Positions 34,379 through 41,177 of a DNA stretch of 43,761 bases are shown here, piece by piece; position 1 is the stretch's first letter; every line of letters starts with the position of its first letter. This DNA comes from Verrucomicrobiota bacterium. GTDB lineage: Bacteria > Verrucomicrobiota > Verrucomicrobiia > Opitutales > Opitutaceae. A model generated the notes under the pieces. The model made no database searches, was not told the DNA's origin, and was given only the letters and a program-made list of their open reading frames with translations. The DNA is taken from assembly GCA_028293565.1 (NCBI GenBank), contig JAQGON010000101.1, positions 1 through 43,761 of the forward strand. The letters are read 5' to 3'. The position numbers were made by a program, and so were the translations under genes.

Positions 34379-34478
34379 CACGGGTCTCCGACCCGTGTGG
34401 GCGGACTCTGCCAACGGAGAACGTCGAGCCCACCCGTTTAGCTCGAGTCCACCTTCACGGGTCGGAGACCCGTGCTAC
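34375..34478. repeat. 104-bp REPIN, copy B
   Basis: The same element as 20371-20474 in opposite orientation, with one difference (C in place of A after CGAGC on this strand). The outer REPs are GTAG plus the CACGGGTC/GACCCGTG hairpin. The first GTAG supplies the stop codon of the preceding lipoprotein gene. Confidence 0.95.
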
Positions 34479-34484
34479 CCGAGC

Positions 34485-34513
34485 AAAAAACCCGCCGCGA
34501 TCAACGCGGCGGG
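34485..34513 (-). terminator. Rho-independent terminator of the glycine-zipper gene
   Basis: A perfect 9-bp stem (CCCGCCGCG 34491-34499, CGCGGCGGG 34505-34513) with a 5-base loop, running into TTTTTT on the minus strand (34485-34490). It lies 18 bases after the stop codon of the minus-strand gene. Confidence 0.9.
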
Positions 34514-34531
34514 TTGGTTCGACACCCGGCT

Positions 34532-35008
34532 TCAGTCGCGGCGGCGGTCGCGCGACCGCGAGTCGACGACCGTCTGGCGGCGGTGCGATTCATCGGGCCG
34601 AACCACCACAATCGGTGCGCGGGGCGCATAACGCGGCGCGTAACGCTGGGTGTAGACGACCCGGGGAACCGGCGCCATCCGCACATAACGGACGGGCGGA
34701 TTTTCCACGACAACGACCCGCCTTGGCTGACTGTAGTCCACGCACGAATCATAGCCCACGTCGCGCGAGCCGGCGTAAGCCGCCGGCTGCGAGTACCAGG
34801 ACCGATCCGCGACGGCGCCGAGCAGCGCCCCGGCGGCAGCGCCGACCGCGGCGCCTTCGCTCCAGCGGTCGTTGCTGTGTCCACCGATAAAGGCGCCGGC
34901 GATTCCGCCGAGCACAGCACCTTGCCTGACATTGGGAGAATAGTACTGGGCGCGAGCCGAGCTCACTCCGGCGGCGGCCAGTGCTAGCGTGAGGATTAGG
35001 GTTTTCAT
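34532..35008 (-). CDS. Glycine-zipper envelope protein
   Basis: 158 residues with a signal peptide (LILTLALAAAGVSSARA) and then a glycine-zipper segment, GAVLGGIAGAFIGG...GAAVGAAAGALLGAV (about residues 28-66), a pattern used for membrane insertion in small envelope proteins. The C-terminal about 70 residues are rich in tyrosine, arginine and proline (RYAPRYAPRAP) and end in a very basic tail, RSRDRRRD. Function unknown. The ATG with complement at 35006-35008 is used; an extension to 35032 lacks signal-peptide character. Confidence 0.82.
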   Translation of the reverse strand: MKTLILTLALAAAGVSSARAQYYSPNVRQGAVLGGIAGAFIGGHSNDRWSEGAAVGAAAGALLGAVADRSWYSQPAAYAGSRDVGYDSCVDYSQPRRVVVVENPPVRYVRMAPVPRVVYTQRYAPRYAPRAPIVVVRPDESHRRQTVVDSRSRDRRRD

Positions 35009-35177
35009 GATGAAGGTGACGTTCCGTACCACAGAAAGTTTGCATCAAAACAAACTGATCCAAACTAATTGCTGTAACCTCCCGGGCCGCGGGACGTCGG
35101 CGAAAATCCCCAATGCCCGAGCGAAATCCGTCGCGCCGGCCTGTCGTTCGTCGCAAGGCGCTTTAAAAAACCGCACA

Positions 35178-35195
35178 AACCGGTTTTAACCGGTT
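35178..35195 (+). promoter_or_regulatory. Twin AACCGGTT palindromes at the SeqA-like start codon
   Basis: Two perfect 8-bp palindromes AACCGGTT (35178-35185 and 35188-35195) separated by TT, ending one base before the ATG at 35197. They occupy the place of a ribosome binding site. They could be an operator or an RNA hairpin that controls translation of the SeqA-like protein; neither is shown. Confidence 0.5.
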
Positions 35196-35196
35196 C

Positions 35197-35706
35197 ATGA
35201 AAACCATCGAGCTGAGCGATGAGGTTTATGATGAGCTGCAGAAATTGGCGACGGGATTTCACCGGTCGCCTGACGAGGTTCTCGCCTCGCTGCTCAACGT
35301 TCCGGGCGGATCCGCGGAAGCGGCCGAACCCCTGGCGGTTTTTATCCTGGGCGCGGAGTTTCGCTCGAGGTTCACCGACGCCGATCGTTATCTCGCGCTG
35401 CTCGGTTGGGTGGCATCGAAGCACACGGCCGATTTTGCCGAATTCATCCGCAGTCTTCCGGGAGGCCGCCGTTTCCTGGGCATGAACCAGGCAGAGATCC
35501 TCGCGACGTGCCGCCACAATCAGGCGCGGCAGATCGACGGCACGCAGTACTGGGCGATCATGAACATCGATGCCGCGACCAAGCGCCGTTTTCTCGCGCG
35601 GGTGCTGGAGTTCGTCGGCTACCGCGAGGAAGTGATCGAATTCGCGTGCGGCTTCATCGGCCAGAAGCGCGCCCCGCGCCGCGCCCGCATCGCGGCAGGA
35701 GCCTGA
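35197..35706 (+). CDS. seqA: SeqA-like replication/hemimethylated-DNA-binding protein
   Basis: 169 residues that align end to end with E. coli SeqA (181 residues). The N-terminus MKTIELSDEVYDELQKLA corresponds to the SeqA oligomerisation domain, which starts MKTIEVDDELYSYI. The C-terminal domain keeps DRYLALLGWV, FAEFIRSLPGGRR, the segment GTQYWAIMNIDAATK (SeqA: GTPYWVITNTNTGRK) and EEVIEFACGFI (SeqA: AELIEKVCGTI). Asn123 matches a SeqA residue (Asn150) that contacts hemimethylated GATC; the second (Asn152) is Asp125. SeqA delays re-initiation and organises new DNA behind forks in Dam-methylating Gammaproteobacteria. Whether this protein reads GATC methylation is unknown; no dam gene is in the window. 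It is a single gene, 131 bases before dgkA, with palindromes at its start. Confidence 0.85.
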   Translation: MKTIELSDEVYDELQKLATGFHRSPDEVLASLLNVPGGSAEAAEPLAVFILGAEFRSRFTDADRYLALLGWVASKHTADFAEFIRSLPGGRRFLGMNQAEILATCRHNQARQIDGTQYWAIMNIDAATKRRFLARVLEFVGYREEVIEFACGFIGQKRAPRRARIAAGA

Positions 35707-35710
35707 GCGA

Positions 35711-35830
35711 CCCGGTTCACCACGAAGGACGCGAAGGTCACGAAAGCCGATCCTTCGGCGTCCCGAACGCCACACGAGGAATCGGACTTCGCGCCCTGCG
35801 TTCTTCGCGGCAGCCGAACTTTCTTTCGTC
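35711..35830. repeat. Degenerate hairpin repeat (CACGAAGGACGCGAAGG type)
   Basis: The arms TTCACCACGAAGGACGCGAAGG (from 35717) and, near 35785-35825, CTTCGCGCCCTGCGTTCTTCGCGG are reverse-complement related with mismatches. Same family as 7031-7525 but more eroded. It fills the gap between the SeqA-like gene and dgkA. Confidence 0.65.
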
Positions 35831-35837
35831 GCACGGG

Positions 35838-36269
35838 ATGATGGTTAACCTGCCGGCTGTGGATGATCCCGTCGAGCAGGTCGAATCCAAGCGCCGCAGC
35901 TTCCGGAATTTCGTCGCGTCGGTTCGCTACTCGGTCGACGGGTTTTTCGCGGCGTTCCAGCACGAGCCTTCATTCCGCGAGGACCTGCTGTTCGCCATCC
36001 TGCTCGTTCCGCTCGCCATCATCCTGCCGGTCAACGCGGTCTCGACCGCCCTGATGATCGCGTCGCTGATCCTGATCCTGATCGTCGAGCTCCTGAATTC
36101 CGCGATCGAATGGATCATCGACTACCTGCGGCCCGAGCGGCATCCGCTGGCCAAGCGCATCAAGGACATGGCGAGCGCCGCCGTCTTTCTCAGCTACATC
36201 AACTGCATCGTCGTCTGGACAATCATGCTGTGGCCCAGCAACGCCGTGTGGCGCCGCCTGCTCACCTGA
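35838..36269 (+). CDS. dgkA: Diacylglycerol/undecaprenol kinase
   Basis: A small integral-membrane kinase phosphorylating diacylglycerol or undecaprenol. 143 residues: an N-terminal amphipathic part (SFRNFVASVRYSVDGFFAAFQHEPSFREDLL), then three hydrophobic segments. The catalytic signature VELLNSAIEWIIDYL with Glu and Asn, followed by KRIKDMASAAVFLS, is diagnostic. Two adjacent in-frame ATGs (35838 and 35841) could start it. The much longer upstream open frame overlaps the SeqA-like gene and is a shadow. It is convergent with the LptF/LptG-type gene across a hairpin element. Confidence 0.93.
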   Translation: MMVNLPAVDDPVEQVESKRRSFRNFVASVRYSVDGFFAAFQHEPSFREDLLFAILLVPLAIILPVNAVSTALMIASLILILIVELLNSAIEWIIDYLRPERHPLAKRIKDMASAAVFLSYINCIVVWTIMLWPSNAVWRRLLT

Positions 36270-36286
36270 ACCGATCCCCGGATTTT

Positions 36287-36423
36287 TTTGAACAGATGGT
36301 AACCAAGGTAACGAAGCGGTTTTCGTTAGACGGGATCGATCAGTGCCGGCTTGGGTCCAGGCCAAGGCATTTGATCCGATGGCTCCAGAGCCGCTTCGTT
36401 GCCTTTGTTCTCTTCTGTTCAAA
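36287..36423. repeat. Hairpin element with 33-base arms between convergent genes
   Basis: The left arm 36287-36319 (TTTGAACAGATGG...) and right arm 36391-36423 (...TTCTGTTCAAA) are reverse complements at 28 of 33 positions. A T-run precedes the left arm. Related in style to the CCGCAAAG elements (AACGAAGCGG core). It could end transcription from both sides. Confidence 0.8.
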
Positions 36424-36434
36424 CCGGATCGGAC

Positions 36435-37547
36435 TCACCGCAGCTTTGCGAAGAGCCATGCCGCCAGGATCGTCATGCCGAGGTTGGGCAGCCATGCCGC
36501 AAGCAGCGGATCGATCAGTTGCTTCGTCGCCAGCGAGCCGGCGATGTTCGCGAAGATATAATAGAGAAAGAACAGCCCGAAGGACTTCGACACCCCGACC
36601 GCCGGATTCACCCGCACGCCGGAAATCGCGAACGGGATCGCGATCGCGATCACGATCAGCGGACCGAGCGTGTCGGCGATCAGGCTGAAATACCGCACTG
36701 CATAGGGCGTCGCCTTCTGCGCGTTTTCAAACTCCAGGTAATCGATCAGCCGGCGGAGCTCCGCAAACGACAGATCCACCGGCCGCCGGTCGATCAGGAG
36801 CATCAGCTTCGGGTCCTCGCGGTACTGGCTGCGCGTTTCCGCCTTGAAGGAGCGTTCGGCGATCCGTTCGCCATTGTCGGGATTGAACGACATCTCGCGT
36901 CCGTCCTTGAAGACCCATCCCGCGCCGCCCGAGGCAAACGACGCCTCGGAGGCCACCAGGCGGCTGACCTCGCGCCGCTGGTCGTCGAGTTCCGAAATGG
37001 TCACGCCGTAGGCCCGCTGGAGAAACTGGCTGTAGCGGTTGAAAAACCACATGCGGTGCGCGCGGTGGTTGTCGAAGGCGACGCTGTCGATCACCCCGAT
37101 GCGATCGGCGGCCAGCGTCGTCGCCTGCTTCCGGAATTCCAGCGCCTCGCGCAGCTCGCGCGAGGTCTCGACCGACCACGGCACGACCGCGGAATTCAGC
37201 CACCACGAGAGTCCGCACGCGAGGACGCCCACGCACCAGATCGGCGCCGTGATCCGGAGGAATCCCATGCCGGCCGCGCGCAGCGCGGTGAACTCGTTCG
37301 CGCGGTGCAGCTTTCCGAGCACGAAGAGGAGCGACAACAGCAGCGCCAGCGGCAGGACCACCGCGAGGAAGCTCGGCATCGTCACGAAAAAATACATCCA
37401 CATGTCGAGCCCGCGCGCACCGAGTTCGCGCAGCGACCGGAAATCGTCGTACATCACCTGGACCAGCATCAGCCCGACGGTCGCCCCCAGGACGAGGCCC
37501 AGGATCGAAAGCCACTCGCGCAGAAGATGCCGGTCAAACGTGTTCAA
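36435..37547 (-). CDS. LptF/LptG-family permease (YjgP/YjgQ)
   Basis: An inner-membrane component of the lipopolysaccharide export bridge. 370 residues: N-terminal FDRHLLREWLSILGLVLGATV, three early hydrophobic segments with the typical ANEFTALRAAGMGFLRI coupling region, a periplasmic domain of about 170 residues, and three C-terminal hydrophobic segments (GPLIVIAIAIPFAIS...). No ATG is available at the right place; the TTG with complement at 37545-37547 gives MNTFDRHLLRE, which fits the family, with GGGAG just upstream. Which of LptF or LptG it is cannot be told by eye. Only one of the usual pair is in the window. Confidence 0.85.
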   Translation of the reverse strand: MNTFDRHLLREWLSILGLVLGATVGLMLVQVMYDDFRSLRELGARGLDMWMYFFVTMPSFLAVVLPLALLLSLLFVLGKLHRANEFTALRAAGMGFLRITAPIWCVGVLACGLSWWLNSAVVPWSVETSRELREALEFRKQATTLAADRIGVIDSVAFDNHRAHRMWFFNRYSQFLQRAYGVTISELDDQRREVSRLVASEASFASGGAGWVFKDGREMSFNPDNGERIAERSFKAETRSQYREDPKLMLLIDRRPVDLSFAELRRLIDYLEFENAQKATPYAVRYFSLIADTLGPLIVIAIAIPFAISGVRVNPAVGVSKSFGLFFLYYIFANIAGSLATKQLIDPLLAAWLPNLGMTILAAWLFAKLR

Positions 37548-37623
37548 CGCTCCCGAGCACAACGGCCGGCCGCGGCGAAAGCAAACCTCGGAGTGGCCCG
37601 GCACAGCGGCTGCTGTTCCCCGT

Positions 37624-37636
37624 CCAATTAGATTGG
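37624..37636. promoter_or_regulatory. Short palindrome upstream of the liv cluster
   Basis: CCAATTAGATTGG is a perfect 5-3-5 palindrome in the 151-base divergent gap between the LptF/LptG-type gene and the first substrate-binding protein gene, about 62 bases before the latter's ATG. It stands out as A/T-rich. It is a possible operator; the evidence is only position and symmetry. Confidence 0.3.
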
Positions 37637-37698
37637 TTGAAAACACCGCCTCCCTCGCCTTCGCTGCTCGTTTCAAAAACCCAGCCGCCTGCCTCCCT

Positions 37699-38826
37699 AT
37701 GATCAAAGTTCTCCGCGCTCTCGTTCTTCCCGTCGCCGCGGCCTGCGCCATCGCGGCCTCCGCCCAGAATCCCATCAAGGTCGGCGAGTTCGCCTCGCTG
37801 ACCGGCAAGGAGGCCGCCTTCGGCCAGTCCTCGCACAAGGGCACGCTCCTCGCGATCGAGGAACTGAACGCCACGGGCGGCGCCCTCGGACGTCCGTTCG
37901 AGCTCATCACCGAGGACAACCAGTCGAAACAGGGTGAATCCGCCACCATCGCGAAAAAGCTGATCTCCCGCGACAAGATCGTCGCGCTGCTCGGCGAAGT
38001 CGCCTCCGGCCGCTCCCTCGAAGCCGCACCGATCGCGCAGAATGCCAGGATCCCGATGATCTCCCCGTCGTCGACCAACCCCAAGGTCACCGAGATGGGC
38101 AGCTACGTCTTCCGCGTGTGCTTCATCGATCCGCTCCAGGGCCGCCTGCTCGCGAAATTCGCCCGCTCCACCCTCAAGGCCCAGCGCGTAGCCCTCCTCA
38201 CCTCCGTGTCGTCGCCCTACAGCGTCGGCCTCGCCAAATATTTCAAGGAGCCGTTCGTCGAGGGCGGCGGGGAAATCATCATCGAGCAGAAATACTCGGA
38301 GAACGACAAGGACTTCAAGGCGCAGCTGACGGCGATCAAGCCGACCAAGCCCGACGCGGTCTTCGTCCCCGGTTACTACACCGAGGCCGCGCTGATCTGC
38401 AAACAGGCGCGCGACCTGGGCATCGATGTCCCCATCTTCGGCGGCGACGGCTGGGAAGCCCCGCAGCTGATCGAGATCGGCGGAACGGCGGTCGAGGGAA
38501 CCTATTACACGACACATTACTCGCCCGAAAGCACGTCGGCCGCCGTCCAGAAGTTCGTGAAGGATTTCCGCGCGAAATTCGCCGGCGAAACCCCCGACGC
38601 CATGTCCGCCCTCGGCTACGATTCCGCCATGGTGCTCGCCGACGCGATCAAGCGCGCCGGAACCACCGACGGCCCGAAGGTGCGCGACGCCCTCGCCGCC
38701 ACGAAGAATTACAGCGGCATCACCGGTTCGATCACGATCGACCGCCAGCGGAACGCCACCAAGTCGGCCGTGGTGGTGACGGTGAAGGACGGGAAGTTCA
38801 AATTCGTCGAAACGATCGCGCCCTGA
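37699..38826 (+). CDS. Branched-chain-amino-acid-type substrate-binding protein 1
   Basis: Periplasmic binding protein of the LivJ/AmiC type. The signal peptide MIKVLRALVLPVAAACAIAASA is followed by the mature start PIKVGEFASLTGKEAAFG. SSTNPKVTEMGSYVFRVCFIDPLQG and FGGDGWEAPQLIEIGG are typical of the family. 375 residues. The leader before the ATG at 37699 is pyrimidine-rich. It is the first of two tandem binding-protein genes ahead of livHMGF. Ligand: branched-chain or other aliphatic amino acids, amides or urea are all possible. Confidence 0.92.
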   Translation: MIKVLRALVLPVAAACAIAASAQNPIKVGEFASLTGKEAAFGQSSHKGTLLAIEELNATGGALGRPFELITEDNQSKQGESATIAKKLISRDKIVALLGEVASGRSLEAAPIAQNARIPMISPSSTNPKVTEMGSYVFRVCFIDPLQGRLLAKFARSTLKAQRVALLTSVSSPYSVGLAKYFKEPFVEGGGEIIIEQKYSENDKDFKAQLTAIKPTKPDAVFVPGYYTEAALICKQARDLGIDVPIFGGDGWEAPQLIEIGGTAVEGTYYTTHYSPESTSAAVQKFVKDFRAKFAGETPDAMSALGYDSAMVLADAIKRAGTTDGPKVRDALAATKNYSGITGSITIDRQRNATKSAVVVTVKDGKFKFVETIAP

Positions 38827-38867
38827 GCGAGGCAAAGCGGGACGCGCCCGAAGACGTCGGACGGTCC

Positions 38868-38932
38868 GTCGGCCCCTCTAGGTCGGCCGAGCCTCCAGCG
38901 CGTTGGGGCAACGCACTCCACCTCGGATCCTG
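38868..38932. repeat. Single CAACGCGCTCCACC-type repeat remnant
   Basis: GGTCCGTCGGCCCCTC, then CCAGCGCGTTGGGGCAACG and CACTCCACCTC: one unit of the family seen at 19100-19412 and 27491-27772, placed between the two substrate-binding protein genes and ending about 16 bases before the start of the second. Confidence 0.7.
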
Positions 38933-38947
38933 CTGCGCCCCATTTTC

Positions 38948-40156
38948 ATGAATTCTCCTCACCGTGTCGTTGCGAGGCTTGGTCGCGCGGCACTCCCGCT
39001 GAAATCGGCGGCACTCCTGATGACCGGGTTCCTTCTCGGATCGGTCGTCGGCCTCGGCGCCCTTCCTCCCGGCGCCATCAAAGTCGGGCAGTTCGCCTCG
39101 CTCACCGGCAAGGAAGCGTCCTTCGGCGTGGCCGCGCACAAGGGCATCGTCCTCGCCGTCGACGAGCTGAATTCCCGCGGAGGCGTGCTGGGGCACCCGG
39201 TGGAATTCCTCGTCGAGGACATCCAGTCGAAGGACGGCGCCTCCGCCACCGCCGTGAAAAAACTCATCGCCCGGGACAAGGTGGTCGCCGTGCTCGGCGG
39301 CAACGCCTCGAGCAACTCCCTCGAGGCCGCGCCGATCTGCCAGGCCGCGCACGTCCCGATGATCGCGATCTCGTCCACCAATCCCAAGGTGACGGAAATG
39401 GGGACCTATATTTTCCGGGCCTGCTTCATCGATCCCTTCCAGGGCGCCGTCCTGGCCAAATTCGCCGCCGGCACCCTCCACGCGAAACGCGTGGCGCTGC
39501 TGACCTCCGTGTCTGCTCCGTATAGCGTCGGGCTTTCCCGGGTGTTTCGCGAGCGCTTCGTCGCGGCGGGCGGCCAAATTGTCGCCGAGCAGCGATATTC
39601 CGAGGGTGACAAGGATTTTCGCGCCCAGCTGACCGCGATCAAGGCCCTGGCCCCCGACGCGATCGCCGCCACCGGCTACTATTCCGAGGCGGCGCTGATC
39701 TGCCGGCAGGCGCGCGCGCTGGGAATCGACGTGCCCCTCTTCGGCGGCGACGGCTGGGAGGCGCCGCAGCTGATCGAACTAGGCGGCCAAGCCGTCGAAG
39801 GAACCTACTATTCCACCCATTATTCGGCCGAGTCGCCGGCGCCGGAAGTCCGCGCGTTCATCCGGAAATTCCAGGCCCGTTACGACAACGAGATTCCCGA
39901 TGCCGTCGCCGCGCTCGGCTACGACGCGATGATGCTGCTCGCGGACGCGATGCGCCGCGCCGGCACGACCGAGGGTCCGAAAGTGCGCGACGCGCTCGCC
40001 ACGACCAGGGACTTCCCCGGCATCACCGGCCGGACAACGATCGACGCCCGGCGAAACACCTCGAAGCCGGCGGTGATCCTGAAAGTGAAGGACGGGCGCA
40101 TGGAGTTTGTGGAGGCGGTCAGGCCGGACCCGGAGAGATTGAAAGCTGAAGAGTGA
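38948..40156 (+). CDS. Branched-chain-amino-acid-type substrate-binding protein 2
   Basis: A close paralogue of the preceding gene: IKVGQFASLTGKEASFG, SSTNPKVTEMGTYIFRACFIDPFQG and FGGDGWEAPQLIELGG repeat the first protein's segments almost word for word. 402 residues, with a longer N-terminal region of about 45 residues containing a hydrophobic stretch LLMTGFLLGSVVGLG that can serve as a signal peptide. Its final residues (LKAEE and the stop) are encoded by the left arm of the spacer repeat that follows. Probably a second ligand specificity for the same permease. Confidence 0.92.
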   Translation: MNSPHRVVARLGRAALPLKSAALLMTGFLLGSVVGLGALPPGAIKVGQFASLTGKEASFGVAAHKGIVLAVDELNSRGGVLGHPVEFLVEDIQSKDGASATAVKKLIARDKVVAVLGGNASSNSLEAAPICQAAHVPMIAISSTNPKVTEMGTYIFRACFIDPFQGAVLAKFAAGTLHAKRVALLTSVSAPYSVGLSRVFRERFVAAGGQIVAEQRYSEGDKDFRAQLTAIKALAPDAIAATGYYSEAALICRQARALGIDVPLFGGDGWEAPQLIELGGQAVEGTYYSTHYSAESPAPEVRAFIRKFQARYDNEIPDAVAALGYDAMMLLADAMRRAGTTEGPKVRDALATTRDFPGITGRTTIDARRNTSKPAVILKVKDGRMEFVEAVRPDPERLKAEE

Positions 40157-40280
40157 AGGTTGAAGAGCGAACCCGGCGTGACGGTCCGCGGACCCGTTTT
40201 ACCGTCTCCCATCTCCGATCGTGGTTCGCAGCGTGATTGAGGCTTTCAACTTTCCGCTTTCACCCTTCAACTTTTTCAGC
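40139..40280. repeat. Imperfect inverted repeat between the binding-protein gene and livH
   Basis: The left arm 40139-40167 (TTGAAAGCTGAAGAGTG...) and right arm 40243-40280 (...CACCCTTCAACTTTTTCAGC) are made of alternating GAAGGTTGAA and TTCAACTTTC words and can pair imperfectly. The left arm encodes the end of the upstream protein; the right arm ends exactly at the proposed GTG start of livH. Confidence 0.6.
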
Positions 40281-41171
40281 GTGTCCGAATTCCTCCAACA
40301 GCTCCTCAACGGTGTTTCGCTCGGTGCGATCTACGCGCTGATCGCGCTCGGCTACACGATGGTTTACGGCGTGCTGCGGTTCATCAATTTCGCTCATTCC
40401 GACGTGTTCATGGTCGGCGCGTTCATCGGCTACTACATGGGAAAGCTCGTGCCGGAGGGCACGCTCTGGGGCGGGCTTGGCGTGCTCGCGGTGTCCATGA
40501 TCGGCTGCGCCATTCTCGGCATGACCATCGAGCGTCTCGCCTACCGCCGCCTGCGCAGCGCCCCCACGCTCAACGTCCTGATCACCGCCATCGGCGTCTC
40601 GCTCCTGCTCGAATACAGCGGCCAGGTCTTCTTCGGGGCCGCGCCGCGGAACTTCCCCGCGCTTTTCCCCGTGCGCAATTTCGCCGTCGGCGGGCTGATC
40701 GTCGGCAGCAACCAGCTCATCGTCATCGCCGTGTCCGTGATCCTGATGATCGTCCTCCAGCTGATCGTCTACCGCACGAGGATCGGCACCGCCATGCGCG
40801 CCGTGTCGCTCAACCCGAAGGCCGCGGTGCTGATGGGCGTGAACAACGACGTCGTGATCTCCTTCACCTTCGGCCTCGGCTCCGCGCTCGCCGCCGCCGG
40901 CGGGATTCTGTACGCGCTCAATTATCCTTCGATCGACCCGCTGATGGGCGTCATGCCGGGGCTCAAGGCCTTCGTCGCCGCCATCCTCGGCGGCATCGGC
41001 AACATCCCCGGCGCCGCGCTCGGCGGCCTGATCCTCGGCACCGTCGAAACCTTCGTGAGCGGCAGCCAGTGGTCGACCTACAAGGACGCGATCGCCTTCG
41101 CGATCCTCATCATCATCCTGCTCTTCCGCCCCGCCGGACTGCTCGGGCGGTTCACGGTCGAAAAAGTCTGA
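40281..41171 (+). CDS. livH: Branched-chain amino acid ABC transporter permease LivH
   Basis: First membrane subunit of the importer. 296 residues from the GTG at 40281: SEFLQQLLNGVSLGAIYALIALGYTMVYGVLRFINFAH is the characteristic LivH N-terminus. Further on are RAVSLNPKAAVLMGVNNDVVISFTFGLGSALAAAGGIL, containing the coupling loop, and GGIGNIPGAALGGLILG. A longer form starting at 40221 would add 20 residues encoded by the spacer repeat and is rejected. livM starts 6 bases downstream. Confidence 0.94.
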   Translation: MSEFLQQLLNGVSLGAIYALIALGYTMVYGVLRFINFAHSDVFMVGAFIGYYMGKLVPEGTLWGGLGVLAVSMIGCAILGMTIERLAYRRLRSAPTLNVLITAIGVSLLLEYSGQVFFGAAPRNFPALFPVRNFAVGGLIVGSNQLIVIAVSVILMIVLQLIVYRTRIGTAMRAVSLNPKAAVLMGVNNDVVISFTFGLGSALAAAGGILYALNYPSIDPLMGVMPGLKAFVAAILGGIGNIPGAALGGLILGTVETFVSGSQWSTYKDAIAFAILIIILLFRPAGLLGRFTVEKV

Positions 41172-41177
41172 CGCGTC

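Noticed and set aside
40221-40280. GTG start of livH at 40221
   Set aside because: The added 20 residues are encoded by the spacer repeat; the GTG at 40281 gives the normal LivH N-terminus.
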